From NCBI RefSeq assembly GCF_003589925.1, contig NZ_CP032382.1, positions 186,001 to 250,000 of the forward strand: DNA of 64,000 bases, read 5' to 3'. The position numbers were made by a program, and so were the translations under genes. The first letter of the stretch is position 1; each line of letters begins with the position of its first letter. Below are positions 10,601-16,467 of this stretch, one piece after another. This stretch comes from Chryseolinea soli (GTDB taxonomy: Bacteria; Bacteroidota; Bacteroidia; Cytophagales; Cyclobacteriaceae). The notes below the pieces were generated by a model. That model did no database searches. It was not told where the DNA came from and was given only the letters and a program-made list of their open reading frames with translations.

Positions 10601-12432
10601 TCATCGATGCAGCCCACATAGTGGTTGCTGTGTTTGGGTAAAAACAAAAACTTCTCGCAATCAACGCAGGCTCCGTTCGCCGACGTACACGACAGCGCAT
10701 CCTGCTTCTGCGGTGGCAACACATCGGGCGTGGCACTCTTGGGGAGTACTTTGAAGGGAAAATTATACGTCGTTCCGGCACATCCATGGTTCATCGGTTG
10801 AACCGTCAACGTCTTGCAGTCGTCGCTGCTGCCTTCTGCCCACACATCCCGGCCCGGGATGCCCGTGCCCTGGTTGGTGAAGTTCACGCCACTATTACCA
10901 TCGTCCCACACAAACGACGTCGCATCCGCAGCCCCTACAGCCTGCAAGTGACTGGGTTCGCCAACAAAATTTACCTTCAGCCCCAGCACGTCCGTCACCG
11001 GCGCCGGTGGCGCGCTCACTGTCACCTGCTTGGTCGCCGGCACCGTGCAGCTCGTTGATGCACCATAGCTCGCCGTCACTGTCTGCGCTCCCGCTGTATT
11101 CCACGTTACCGTGATGCTCGATGTACCTGCACCCGCGGTGATCGTGCCGCCTGCGGAAACACTCCATTGATAATTGCTCTGACCGCTCTCGGTCGTATAC
11201 ACGTTGTTCGTCGTGCCTACGCATACATCGGTAGCCGTCGTGCTGATCGTGGGGACGAATCCTTGACCTACCGTGACTGAAACACTGGCCACATTAGATG
11301 GGCATCCCGAATTAGCATAACTGACACTCACCGTCTGGGTGACCGGCGAGTTCCATGTCAAGGTCAAGGTGTTGTCTGTGCTGGTGCCTCCCGATACCGT
11401 TGTGGCTCCCGCTGGAATTTGCCAGAAATAATTACTCATGCCTCCTTGCGTGACAAACATTTGCGTTTGCCCTACGCAGGCCGTCGACGGCGGACTGTTC
11501 ACAAAGCTCGCTGTCGGCGTGGGTTTCACCGTCACCGTCGCGCTCCCCGTCCCGGTAACCGAACATCCCTTGGAGTCGGATACACTTCCCAAAAAAGAAT
11601 ACGTCGTAGTCGAACTCGGCGCTACCGATATCGAGTTTCCTGAAACGTAATTGTTGATGACCGGGCCATTGTTTAGGCTGAACGAATACGGTGCCGTGCC
11701 ACCGGAAATGCTAGCAAACAGAGCGGCACTCTGACCCGAACAAATGGTGCTTGTACCCGATAATGTGGCTGAGCTCGGCGCCGGGTTCTCCGTGACGGCT
11801 ACTGCCGAAGAGGTCTTATAACAACCGTTGCTTCCCGTGAGCTTTACCGAATAGTTATGCGTTCCGGGGCTGCTTGACGGTGTGTAATTAGGCGAGTTGG
11901 ATCCTACCGCTGTGCTACCATCTTTGTACCATTGATACGTGTAGCCGCTACTGGGACTGGCCGACAGTGTGCCCGCCGTTGTGTTGGAGCAATACACCGT
12001 CGATCCTGAAAGCGTCGCCGTTGGCGGCGACGCATTCACCGTCGTGCTCACATAATTGGTATACGTTATCGTCATGGACTGACCACAACGATATACCGCA
12101 CGGATAGAAAACGTGCCCGCACTATTCCAGGTGATATAATAGTCATCACCACTCGAGTGGGTAACGCTTCCTTGACTCAAACCTTCAAATGCCGCAAAGC
12201 TGCAGCCCGACGTCCCAACGATGCTATACGCCTGCGTCGCCTCTACCCCAACACAGGCCGTGCTCGGCCAGTTGTTTATGCTCTGCGCATAACCCGACAG
12301 ATAGGCCGACAGTAAAAACACAACCGTCAGCAAGCCACTCAACAACCTCCCGGAAGTATGAAAACTTCCCGAGAACATTTTCGCTTTCCTGTTGACCAAT
12401 TCCAATTTAGCAAACGACGAAATTATTGACAT
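1639..12432 (-). CDS. giant Rhs/YD-repeat polymorphic toxin-like secreted protein (Rhs A)
   Basis: The protein has 3597 residues. A Sec signal peptide ends near residue 50 (...LSGYAQ). Ig/PKD-like modules with WYKDG and SVSAGG-type strands fill about 50-480. A DUF6443-like segment (NWIYSRTFTEGN) lies near 840-905, a LamG lectin-like domain near 1125-1340, a Cys-containing helical region near 1345-1930, and a propeller-like variable module near 1930-2420. YD repeats follow at about 2420-3240 (YDELGRLIEVG, YDELNRLLQS, YDANGNITSV), then the Rhs core end (DHLHNMRAVITD, YYPFGM, GRFLSVDPL, DLDGLE) near residue 3325. The final 272 residues are an unrelated effector-like domain with NTFLHF, ANAHE and MVNN motifs, resembling the DUF6973-type tail of WapA/Rhs proteins. 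By family knowledge the YD region forms a shell enclosing the toxin. No T9SS sorting domain is present. The following gene is a likely immunity gene. Toxin activity is inferred. Confidence 0.9.
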   Translation of the reverse strand: MSIISSFAKLELVNRKAKMFSGSFHTSGRLLSGLLTVVFLLSAYLSGYAQSINNWPSTACVGVEATQAYSIVGTSGCSFAAFEGLSQGSVTHSSGDDYYITWNSAGTFSIRAVYRCGQSMTITYTNYVSTTVNASPPTATLSGSTVYCSNTTAGTLSASPSSGYTYQWYKDGSTAVGSNSPNYTPSSSPGTHNYSVKLTGSNGCYKTSSAVAVTENPAPSSATLSGTSTICSGQSAALFASISGGTAPYSFSLNNGPVINNYVSGNSISVAPSSTTTYSFLGSVSDSKGCSVTGTGSATVTVKPTPTASFVNSPPSTACVGQTQMFVTQGGMSNYFWQIPAGATTVSGGTSTDNTLTLTWNSPVTQTVSVSYANSGCPSNVASVSVTVGQGFVPTISTTATDVCVGTTNNVYTTESGQSNYQWSVSAGGTITAGAGTSSITVTWNTAGAQTVTASYGASTSCTVPATKQVTVSAPPAPVTDVLGLKVNFVGEPSHLQAVGAADATSFVWDDGNSGVNFTNQGTGIPGRDVWAEGSSDDCKTLTVQPMNHGCAGTTYNFPFKVLPKSATPDVLPPQKQDALSCTSANGACVDCEKFLFLPKHSNHYVGCIDEYGPVTLKMKADFGELYNLGERPFTVSFKATVTAYYDLPGINQTFEVNFKLTTGAPEQLYLKELAMNPQLLKFIGIKVSGFSSTDAVASSFVQLVSSFEENEDAISAAGATVLPTDPTIDNTKWEQTFTWTSCPDVTNYQFQLLRIYGDTEAAEIADWDKAWDKALNIYTESAEPSVTVSMAEGGHDSKYYWRVRAIGNLEDGLANPENLKAVWSSEAHLKNFTYTHPEEDKNWIYSRTFTEGNHVSEQVTYANGLQQVNQQQTRLQDVNQVVASQMLQDYAGRNAVSSLPIPVAGRTKLGYISNLLSNGASSYSTGDFDFNDLTTDKVSNPSTATDLGGYYSGTDNGQNAGVANAEGYPYTRTIFTNDGTNRVKEQSGVGQKHSLAGGKTVKTVYSNPAAGELIQLFGKEAPNVNSVQKITTYDANGTGSVAYKTKDGKVIATALVVTTDITTTHLTALASRAAATKTIVDEVKLNTRENAYTAVSRKPLVFAANTSVTVDYEITPAQLLELCPPSVNSTGLVSYYPFDGDATDASTKGYNGIASGATVVSDAFGGQALAFDGSTGYIDMGDNADFDFGADDFTVSYWVRKNVNTPGNLENTPGVNKWANTNSKGTNEWALNLSTGPNSNRAIFQIESGQTMYNVASINNLTLGAWAHLVGVRRAGKIYLFVNGVLQGSTTVNSVPVNNVGRPLWVGKIGAGLNTAGYFDELAIYRRGLSDDEVKQLYQRSGPLCKTCDYKVEFFLHKDGDPLYVNTGLPPAQLIHAGECADQASLKWDPPVFTLADLEAGVLYQLEKRITINNLDPNATNPSKTYLQEHEDQLRTYYEGQAYATGSVLKTVQDMLAPPSPSDPEWKPNLQALKTYLDGKVTDKTITFDTDNQQYVIPVSTGTNGCRDYVFIQAITLCAADISTTYCTDGTIHSYESYFESKVRERDPDVVLRTADGHLSYAYFTNRLTNPATKIYFLPGQFDTMIANLIADNGTYADNSPKVDCKLAWDVFASETEMFLARGAIDYTKESADNLELLGPNMLPNNADNNLYENFVKALDGRIKEGMNTGQPVNENDLPPDVCNGDGTNGYFIRKTDLYGQIGGQTIQPDVLHAYRLVFIDDQVKSMADALRYYAGVANTTATDLSLFTPLTFCKKYQLSLQTQFGNQNVDPDEATATAKTIQLMRNGCGKMCEARSEEFRQALINDILSNNNAAKIEHYTTTARAFFNKNTNEWDERWSGVYDLTVNTTGFDYSECELNAMVDALIQNCISYCNTPLTPHVNGTPQYGTDAELLRLKQAMVYNFEVKVNEDAQTCETGWDNLKSSEAAGTTPGFGWNFSKALFTTGGTIKRLVRHDDGNYYAFVSLSSTPTGRDKVSLNDNSVIQNNGEDDFVVLKFDQDGNLLWKNHFETRYVSGESRNNQTARLKFAIDLNGDVILEAVAKDNYNNTSYVVDIYLNGLKVLGPLDAAIPSQLNAGYITRIKANGDLAWIKENHNGFPYDFYYDAAHPVPTWQIVVKNGYVFHLNSDTNGNYRLVKRNLTNGEIDPTFVSDSFRFPFYSGTDFVEINNEFYIRHNGYVANTHGNNSIYINNNVAASWTPHASITIALTKFNSEGKFVYTRFFDSNAGIHHLDDLNKGNGFLSFIGKSADFGNFETDTYNVVIDGVSRDVQASQFYVVEMQPDGTFNWKGVFPWTDPWNLPFINSGDYTYGTQSDPSWKLLRYSVSQHTSEILEFPSGVRTGTLYFNGFTDYGSQKEVIGFYTQTYAKPFGDITINQLNTTGIGIVGAGTAFIARYGDIPCRYNLCFKFTDGPTSVEVPDGLEDVVNKPQKQTCEAATANTITASINQQVEQAINLRIESFREVYKTCAEPSRINDKMVLSYATGLHQFTLYYYDRAGHLMRTVPPKGVVLLPVNTAAAVASSSNLYPAHTLVTEYQYNSVGQLVRQHTPDANPAATTRPVSTSTESIFNASDYFATSIYNDKGQIRFSRNAKQKQASENKYAYSKYDELGRLIEVGEADNYDEATLYSMRNQNSSFPSTGRFVTKTFYTQEYDPATFAAGHALPTGYEQANLRNRVSYALTDEDGDLTKGDDQVVTIYSYDPHGNVTWIVQQIPGMQIPDPDHPATGVGIRYQYDLLSGKITQISYNPGAVDAFYHKYEYDESNHIIAVYTSRDSYLWEKEACYKYYLHGPLKRTVIGKDQLQGMDYTYTIHGWLKALNNPKLDKTSDPMKDGDTGSLTARDAFGMALTYYSGDYRHSGSTLDASSPDVLSANGLDLYNGNIAAWASRNYYSGSINSAYASANLNYKDNVTGYQFQYDELNRLLQSNFSYLSGAWTPAATAYKSTNAYDANGNITSVVTYDGSALVDNVPTTAPMVYYAKTNQLSHVPDLVTTPGFTQDVEPQTAGNYLYDQIGNLTRDQKQKNSIKWSPYGKVLSVDNDGGTHTQFRYDASGNRVSKRRTNTAGLSTTTYYVRDANTNVMGVYERTEGGTTTELTLLELPIYGSERLGQYNKPIAVPAQPVEGLQSGEVRIDADVMKNTYEGISYLVNSNVTLTLGPGFTNVGSDGNATPLTVRVGESGGVPSPGAGIYTRQLSSRLYELKDHLHNMRAVITDTKLSVVNLGTPGAFEPEVTNVSNYYPFGMDQPGRTWSADLKYRYGFNGKEKDDNGEWGSATYDYGFRIYNPSFGRFLSVDPLTASYPWLTPYQFASNMPISAVDLDGLEALFSIDYDLLTTKKIKVTRSTDIFGVITTTVAHKWSDTQSIETSISNDELSETEAGEIKDGSWLDKFLGGLSYPNAAINKGELDKIKKVVHEPAWSGSGGALTFAIAMKMFSNLKKEQRDASTELGYRYENTFLHFTGQALATVLYGASAATIAANAHEVEAKGLFSGDPKDMAIDPSAGIFTQEQAMVDAYIDMVNNAWARSFGEAWRKKNNVNSKTVWTDELTGKFLSDVQDYFSKSYKKLTFEKFEPDFVKNVTGRINEINGKGKKKE
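2455..5170 (-). repeat. conserved YD/Rhs-core block shared with Rhs B (copy A)
   Basis: This 2.7 kb stretch encodes the segment from PDGLEDVVNKP to DLDGLE. It aligns almost base for base with 17185-19905 in Rhs B, in the same orientation and about 14.7 kb away. Identity drops abruptly at both ends: the variable internal module lies upstream and the C-terminal effector domain downstream. The boundaries are read by eye and good to a few tens of bases. Confidence 0.85.
7871..11270 (-). repeat. conserved DUF6443/LamG block shared with Rhs B (copy A)
   Basis: This is about 3.4 kb encoding the stretch from GQGFVPTISTTATDVC to AITLCA. It is nearly identical, at both DNA and protein level, to 22440-25845 in Rhs B. 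The Ig-like N-terminus upstream and the region downstream of AITLCA are clearly more diverged. It is a long direct repeat that can support gene conversion or deletion between the two Rhs genes. Confidence 0.85.
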
Positions 12433-12579
12433 AGAGTATAAAGTTTTTAGTAGCCGGTCTATCGGCTGCCATTGTAGGGTATTATTTATTTTGTATCGTA
12501 TAAATTAATGAATCGCACAGGAGATCAATCACCAACACAATTCCCAGTTTCTTTCAGGCCTTCCAGCATACTCATGAAA

Positions 12580-13428
12580 TCAATTTTTTGGGAGCGCTGG
12601 TTCTTTTGATTTCTTCTTACGCTTTTTCTCCTCGGTGCTGGGGGGCGGCGCTGTAGGCGTTGTTGCAGGTTTCAGCTGTTCATTCTTTTCTTTTTCTGCT
12701 TTCTTCAATTTTCGTTTCTCTTTCCTGCTCAGGGTGTCGGGTGGTGCAGCAGGCTGAACGAGCGTTCCGGCCGGTGCGATTACATCTTGTTTTTGTTTTT
12801 TCGATGAAGACTTACGCTCTTTTTTATCTGCCGGTTTCACCGTCTGCAGGCTATCTTTTTTATGCTTCCGGCTCCGTTTTTCGCGTGGCATGACGGGCTT
12901 ACCATCTTTATAGCGTTGTTCTTTTAAAAGCTCGCCATTGAGATTGTAGAATTTTATAGAACCTTTGACCTGATTATTTTTGTAATATCCCGACTGCGCC
13001 AAGGTTCCATTCGCATAAAACTCCTGGTACTGCCCGGCGCGCTGACCGTCTTTCCACGACATTTCCTTTCGGATGTTTCCGTTTGGATACCATGTTGTCC
13101 ACTGCCCAACTTTCAGTCCCGCGTTGTATTCTCCTTTTTCGAGGAGCGTTCCATCGCGGGCAAATTTCTCAAACTCTCCGTGCAGCAATTTACCGGTATG
13201 ATTCCCCACGGTGCTTCTCAGCTCCCCCTGGTGAAACCAGTAATACCGCTTGTGGTGATCGTGGGAAACATCTTCCTGCTGAGCCTGGATATGAAACGTG
13301 CACACCGTGTCGCTGATGGTCTTCGTGATGATGTTCGTGACTTCCAGATCGTTGTACATGCGTTGTGCTTGCACCGTAGAAATGGTCAACGCGAAAATGA
13401 CACCATAAACTCTCCACATAACTTCCAT
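12580..13428 (-). CDS. secreted MORN/YwqK-like repeat protein with Lys-rich tail
   Basis: The protein has 282 residues (or 279 from the second Met). A signal peptide ends near ...STVQAQ. Residues about 85-180 carry four MORN-variant repeats of the YwqK antitoxin-like type (GEYNAGLKVGQWTTWYPNG, GQRAGQYQEFYANG, NNQVKGSIKFYNLNG). After residue 180 the sequence becomes highly basic and of low complexity (KRSRKHKKD, KKERKSSSKKQ, RKEKRKLKKAEKEK) with Pro/Thr-rich linkers. YwqK-type proteins are often annotated as antitoxins and MORN repeats usually bind membranes or proteins, but that family assignment does not prove an antitoxin role. It sits between the SprB-like gene and Rhs A in the minus-strand operon, 147 bases upstream of Rhs A. 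A function in cell-surface attachment or in toxin handling is possible; I cannot choose between them. Confidence 0.85.
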   Translation of the reverse strand: MEVMWRVYGVIFALTISTVQAQRMYNDLEVTNIITKTISDTVCTFHIQAQQEDVSHDHHKRYYWFHQGELRSTVGNHTGKLLHGEFEKFARDGTLLEKGEYNAGLKVGQWTTWYPNGNIRKEMSWKDGQRAGQYQEFYANGTLAQSGYYKNNQVKGSIKFYNLNGELLKEQRYKDGKPVMPREKRSRKHKKDSLQTVKPADKKERKSSSKKQKQDVIAPAGTLVQPAAPPDTLSRKEKRKLKKAEKEKNEQLKPATTPTAPPPSTEEKKRKKKSKEPALPKN

Positions 13429-13469
13429 AATTACACGAACCTCTCTTGCTTCTAAAAATTTACCAGGAC

Positions 13470-15698
13470 TCAGGGAGCCTGCACATTGATCCTTCCATTG
13501 TTTTGGAGAATGAGCGACTTGGTTGTCTTGGCATTCGTTTCGCCTTTCAATTGGACGTCGCCCTTCACTATTAAGTTGGCCGCGATGCCGTCTACCTTTA
13601 AGACGCCATTCTCATTGAGAGGATATATTCTTACTCCGCCACTGACGATGCCGGAGTTTACCGTTACCGTGTTCGATTTTATAACGGCGATGTCCTGGTC
13701 TGCAGGGTACACCGTGGCCGGTGCTCCACCCTCTGCCAGCGACCATGTGGCCGGCGCATTCCAGGCGCCGTCCGCGATGGCGTAGAAGGTTTGCGGCGTC
13801 CGGCCGAAGGAGGCCGTGACCGGTGGCAACTTGCCTTTGTAGATCGCTGCGTCTGCAAAAAGTTGGTTCCCAGCGGTGGTGGCCACCGTGCGGACGGCGG
13901 TACCATTGATATAGTATTTTATAAAACCACCTTCTCTTGAAATACTATATATGGCTCCTTCTACCTGCGAAGCCGGGTTCGAGATGTTTGTACCTGCTTC
14001 AAAAACGTATACGAAACCATTGGTGAAATAGAAGGCATAATCGAGCGACGCATAAGCAGTGACCGTATTGAACTTCGATAACCCCACCATGGCCGTGCTG
14101 GTAGCCGGGGGCAGGGTAAATTCAATCCACCCATCGGTGGTCGGCGCCAGCGCGTTGGACGACAATGCTGAAGCATCCCAAAGGCCAGTCCCATCCACCG
14201 TCTTGTAAATTGAATTATCGGGATTGACAGTCGCATTTTGCAAATCCGTCCAGCTCACCGGGTAGCCCAAGCGATAGGTCCTTGAAAACGTGTGGGAGGC
14301 AGCGTCCGTCATGTTTACCGTATAGGAACCTCGTGGCTTACCGGATATGATGCTGGAGGTTTCTCCCCCCGTCCAGGTCAGGGTGTAGGGCGCATAAGTA
14401 CCCTGAACACTCAAGGATATGCTCCCATTTTGATTTGCACTATTGGGTTGAGTAATGGTGGGGGCCACGCGGATCTGTTTATCAAAAGACGCGGTGATCT
14501 GTGGTATGGGTACAGCGTTACTGCCGATAGAAACATCTACGACCAGGCCAGCAAGGAAGGGCATGGTCGGTGAGGTCCTCCTCAAAACCCCATTCAAATA
14601 ATATTTTACAACTGTGCTTTCGCGTGAAATGCGTATGACGTCTCCTTTAATCAACGTCGTTGTTGCTGCGTTGCTCCAGTTCGTTCCTAGTTCATAATAC
14701 GAGAGACTATTATTCACAGCGATATTGTCGGCAAATGCGATCGTAGGATATGTCTCGTCAATATCAATGCGGCTGAGCCCAATCATCGTCATAGCGCCCG
14801 GATCTTCGACGACAAATTCCAAGTATCCGTTCACATTGGGTGGCAGATAGTTCAGGGACGAAGCGCCGGCCGTCCAGGACCCTATCGCATCCGCCTTTTG
14901 CAATCTATTGTTTCCCGTTATGTTGACATTTTTCAAATTCGTCCACGCCACGGCATAGCCAAGGGTATAGGTTCGTGTAAGCGTTTTTCCAGCGCCATCG
15001 GTGACGGTTACGGTATAGGTACCACGGGCTTTGCCGGAAATCGAGGAGGTCGTTTCACCGCTCGACCAACTGTAGGTGACCGGCGCGGTCTGGCCGTCCA
15101 GTGTCAGGGAAATGCTGCCGTCGTTGTTCGCGGTCGATGGATTTTGTATCACGGGGCTTGCCAGCAAGGGAACCTGAAAGGAAGTATTAAAAACAGGTGT
15201 GGTCGTGCCGGTTGCCATACTGACGTCGACCCGAAAGCCATCACCGGTATTAAACCCTGATGACGCGAAAATCTGGGTGCCGTTTTTATAGACCCTGCAA
15301 GTGCTGGTTTCGCGCGACAGGCGGATCACGTCTCCGACCGCAATCGCGATCGCGCTTCCCTGCGATGTGGCGCCTTTGTAAGGAAGCAATGTCGTCGCCT
15401 GCATGTACAGACTGATATCGCTCGATGCATAGCTGGGGTCCGTGTTGTATTTGGACAACCCGACCATGTAGGTGCCTCCGGCGAAAACAAATTCGACGTA
15501 GCCATCCGTGGCAGGATAGAGCATATTTTTACTGGCTGCTCCAGACGTCCACGATGGGCCTGTGGCCGGGGCTGTGAGGGTGTTGTTGGCGTTTACGGTG
15601 AGGTTGTTCACGTCGGTCCAAACGATGGGGTAGGTGGTTTGGGCGATAGACGCTTGAAAGCTTCCAATGAGAAAAACCAGGTAAATAATTCTTCTCAT
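13470..15698 (-). CDS. secreted three-module repeat protein with SprB-like repeats
   Basis: I chose the ATG at 15698, which starts a clean signal peptide (MRRIIYLVFLIGSFQASIAQ); an in-frame start at 15737 would add 13 residues. The protein is about 742 residues. A unit of roughly 200 residues occurs three times, beginning YPIVWTDVNN, YAVAWTNLKN and YPVSWTDLQN, each with GYVEF/GYLEF/GWIEF and M(V/I)GLSK motifs like lectin or SPRY folds. The first two are joined by SprB-type repeats (YSWSSGETTSSISGKARGTY, LTWTGGETSSIISGKPRGSY). The C-terminus (ADGAWNAPATWS...) resembles a G8-like beta-helix start. No T9SS sorting domain is seen. SprB repeats are known from the gliding adhesin SprB. This suggests a surface adhesin exported by the same machine as the Rhs proteins; that role is inferred. 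Confidence 0.85.
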   Translation of the reverse strand: MRRIIYLVFLIGSFQASIAQTTYPIVWTDVNNLTVNANNTLTAPATGPSWTSGAASKNMLYPATDGYVEFVFAGGTYMVGLSKYNTDPSYASSDISLYMQATTLLPYKGATSQGSAIAIAVGDVIRLSRETSTCRVYKNGTQIFASSGFNTGDGFRVDVSMATGTTTPVFNTSFQVPLLASPVIQNPSTANNDGSISLTLDGQTAPVTYSWSSGETTSSISGKARGTYTVTVTDGAGKTLTRTYTLGYAVAWTNLKNVNITGNNRLQKADAIGSWTAGASSLNYLPPNVNGYLEFVVEDPGAMTMIGLSRIDIDETYPTIAFADNIAVNNSLSYYELGTNWSNAATTTLIKGDVIRISRESTVVKYYLNGVLRRTSPTMPFLAGLVVDVSIGSNAVPIPQITASFDKQIRVAPTITQPNSANQNGSISLSVQGTYAPYTLTWTGGETSSIISGKPRGSYTVNMTDAASHTFSRTYRLGYPVSWTDLQNATVNPDNSIYKTVDGTGLWDASALSSNALAPTTDGWIEFTLPPATSTAMVGLSKFNTVTAYASLDYAFYFTNGFVYVFEAGTNISNPASQVEGAIYSISREGGFIKYYINGTAVRTVATTAGNQLFADAAIYKGKLPPVTASFGRTPQTFYAIADGAWNAPATWSLAEGGAPATVYPADQDIAVIKSNTVTVNSGIVSGGVRIYPLNENGVLKVDGIAANLIVKGDVQLKGETNAKTTKSLILQNNGRINVQAP

Positions 15699-15939
15699 AC
15701 TCTTTAACTCTAACGTGACTTTTACTTTGCTATTCATTGCTATTCCTTTTTTTTAACTAATTCCATGGCAATCTTGACTTCTTTTGAAAACCTTCAAGCG
15801 CCTTAACTAAGCGAGCTCATCTACGATACTCTTCTCCACTAGATTAAAAGCGGATCTCACATTCATCATTCTCGGCATTTATCTTTCGCAATAACCTAAA
15901 TCGCCCAACATCAGATTTACTTTAGCTCTCAATTGGGCC

Positions 15940-16467
15940 TTATAGATTAATTTTTCTTGGATGAATCTTTACAGCCGCACTTGCCCCCTCTTTTATCAAT
16001 TTCTCCTTCACGGTCTCAAAATCTGATGGTCGCAAATCAAACTTTTGTAACTCCGATAAGTATATCCTATCAAAGACGGCAAGCGTGCCTTTCTGACTCT
16101 CAAAATATGTCAAGATATTGGTCTTGACAACATTGTCAATATCAGTAAAATCACTAAATAGTTTTAAAGAATCAATGCCGACATATTTATATAAAAATGA
16201 CAGGCAATATCTAATTCCTAATTCGTGATTGGAGTTTTTGTGCATCAGATCAATCCAATTGTCAAGAGAAAAACCCTCCCAATATTCTTTGGTGGCAAAC
16301 ATTAGGCGATCAAGGTACGATGGGGAATAGAATCCGAAATTGTAAGTCAAAAACTCGCTAAAGTTTACTTTCTCAAGTTCCTTATTGAAACTGAGGAGAC
16401 TCCCAACTTCACTTTCCTCCAAAACGTTAAATACCTCCTTCGATAAAGTTTCGATGCTTCCTTTCAT
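15940..16467 (-). CDS. small soluble protein after Rhs B, candidate immunity protein
   Basis: The protein has 175 residues with no signal peptide or membrane segment. It is rich in Leu, Phe, Tyr and Lys and predicted mostly helical (for example FNVLEESEVGSLLSFNKELE and GIRYCLSFLYKYVGIDSLKL). I do not recognise its family. Its ATG overlaps the Rhs B stop codon as ATGA (16464-16467), giving tight translational coupling directly after the toxin-like C-terminus. That position, the small size and the AT-rich composition compared with the Rhs core fit a cognate cytoplasmic immunity protein. The contrast with the membrane-signal-bearing protein after Rhs A suggests that the two effectors may act in different compartments. 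This is inference from context. Confidence 0.75.
   Translation of the reverse strand: MKGSIETLSKEVFNVLEESEVGSLLSFNKELEKVNFSEFLTYNFGFYSPSYLDRLMFATKEYWEGFSLDNWIDLMHKNSNHELGIRYCLSFLYKYVGIDSLKLFSDFTDIDNVVKTNILTYFESQKGTLAVFDRIYLSELQKFDLRPSDFETVKEKLIKEGASAAVKIHPRKINL

Noticed and set aside
1639..12432. CRISPR array or tandem DNA repeat within the YD region
   Set aside because: The repetition is at protein level (YD repeats); no regularly spaced identical DNA units with unique spacers exist.
12433..12579. Short inverted repeat (AGCCG/CGGCT) before Rhs A as a regulatory site
   Set aside because: A five-base stem is expected by chance at this length and it lies within the leader without a T-tract or promoter match.
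13190..13417. Other-frame minus-strand frames over the MORN gene
   Set aside because: They lie wholly within the MORN reading frame and have no start context or family features.
12580..13428. Calling the MORN/YwqK-like protein an antitoxin of Rhs A
   Set aside because: The protein has a Sec signal peptide and lies upstream of Rhs A, not next to its toxin end; the family label alone is not evidence.
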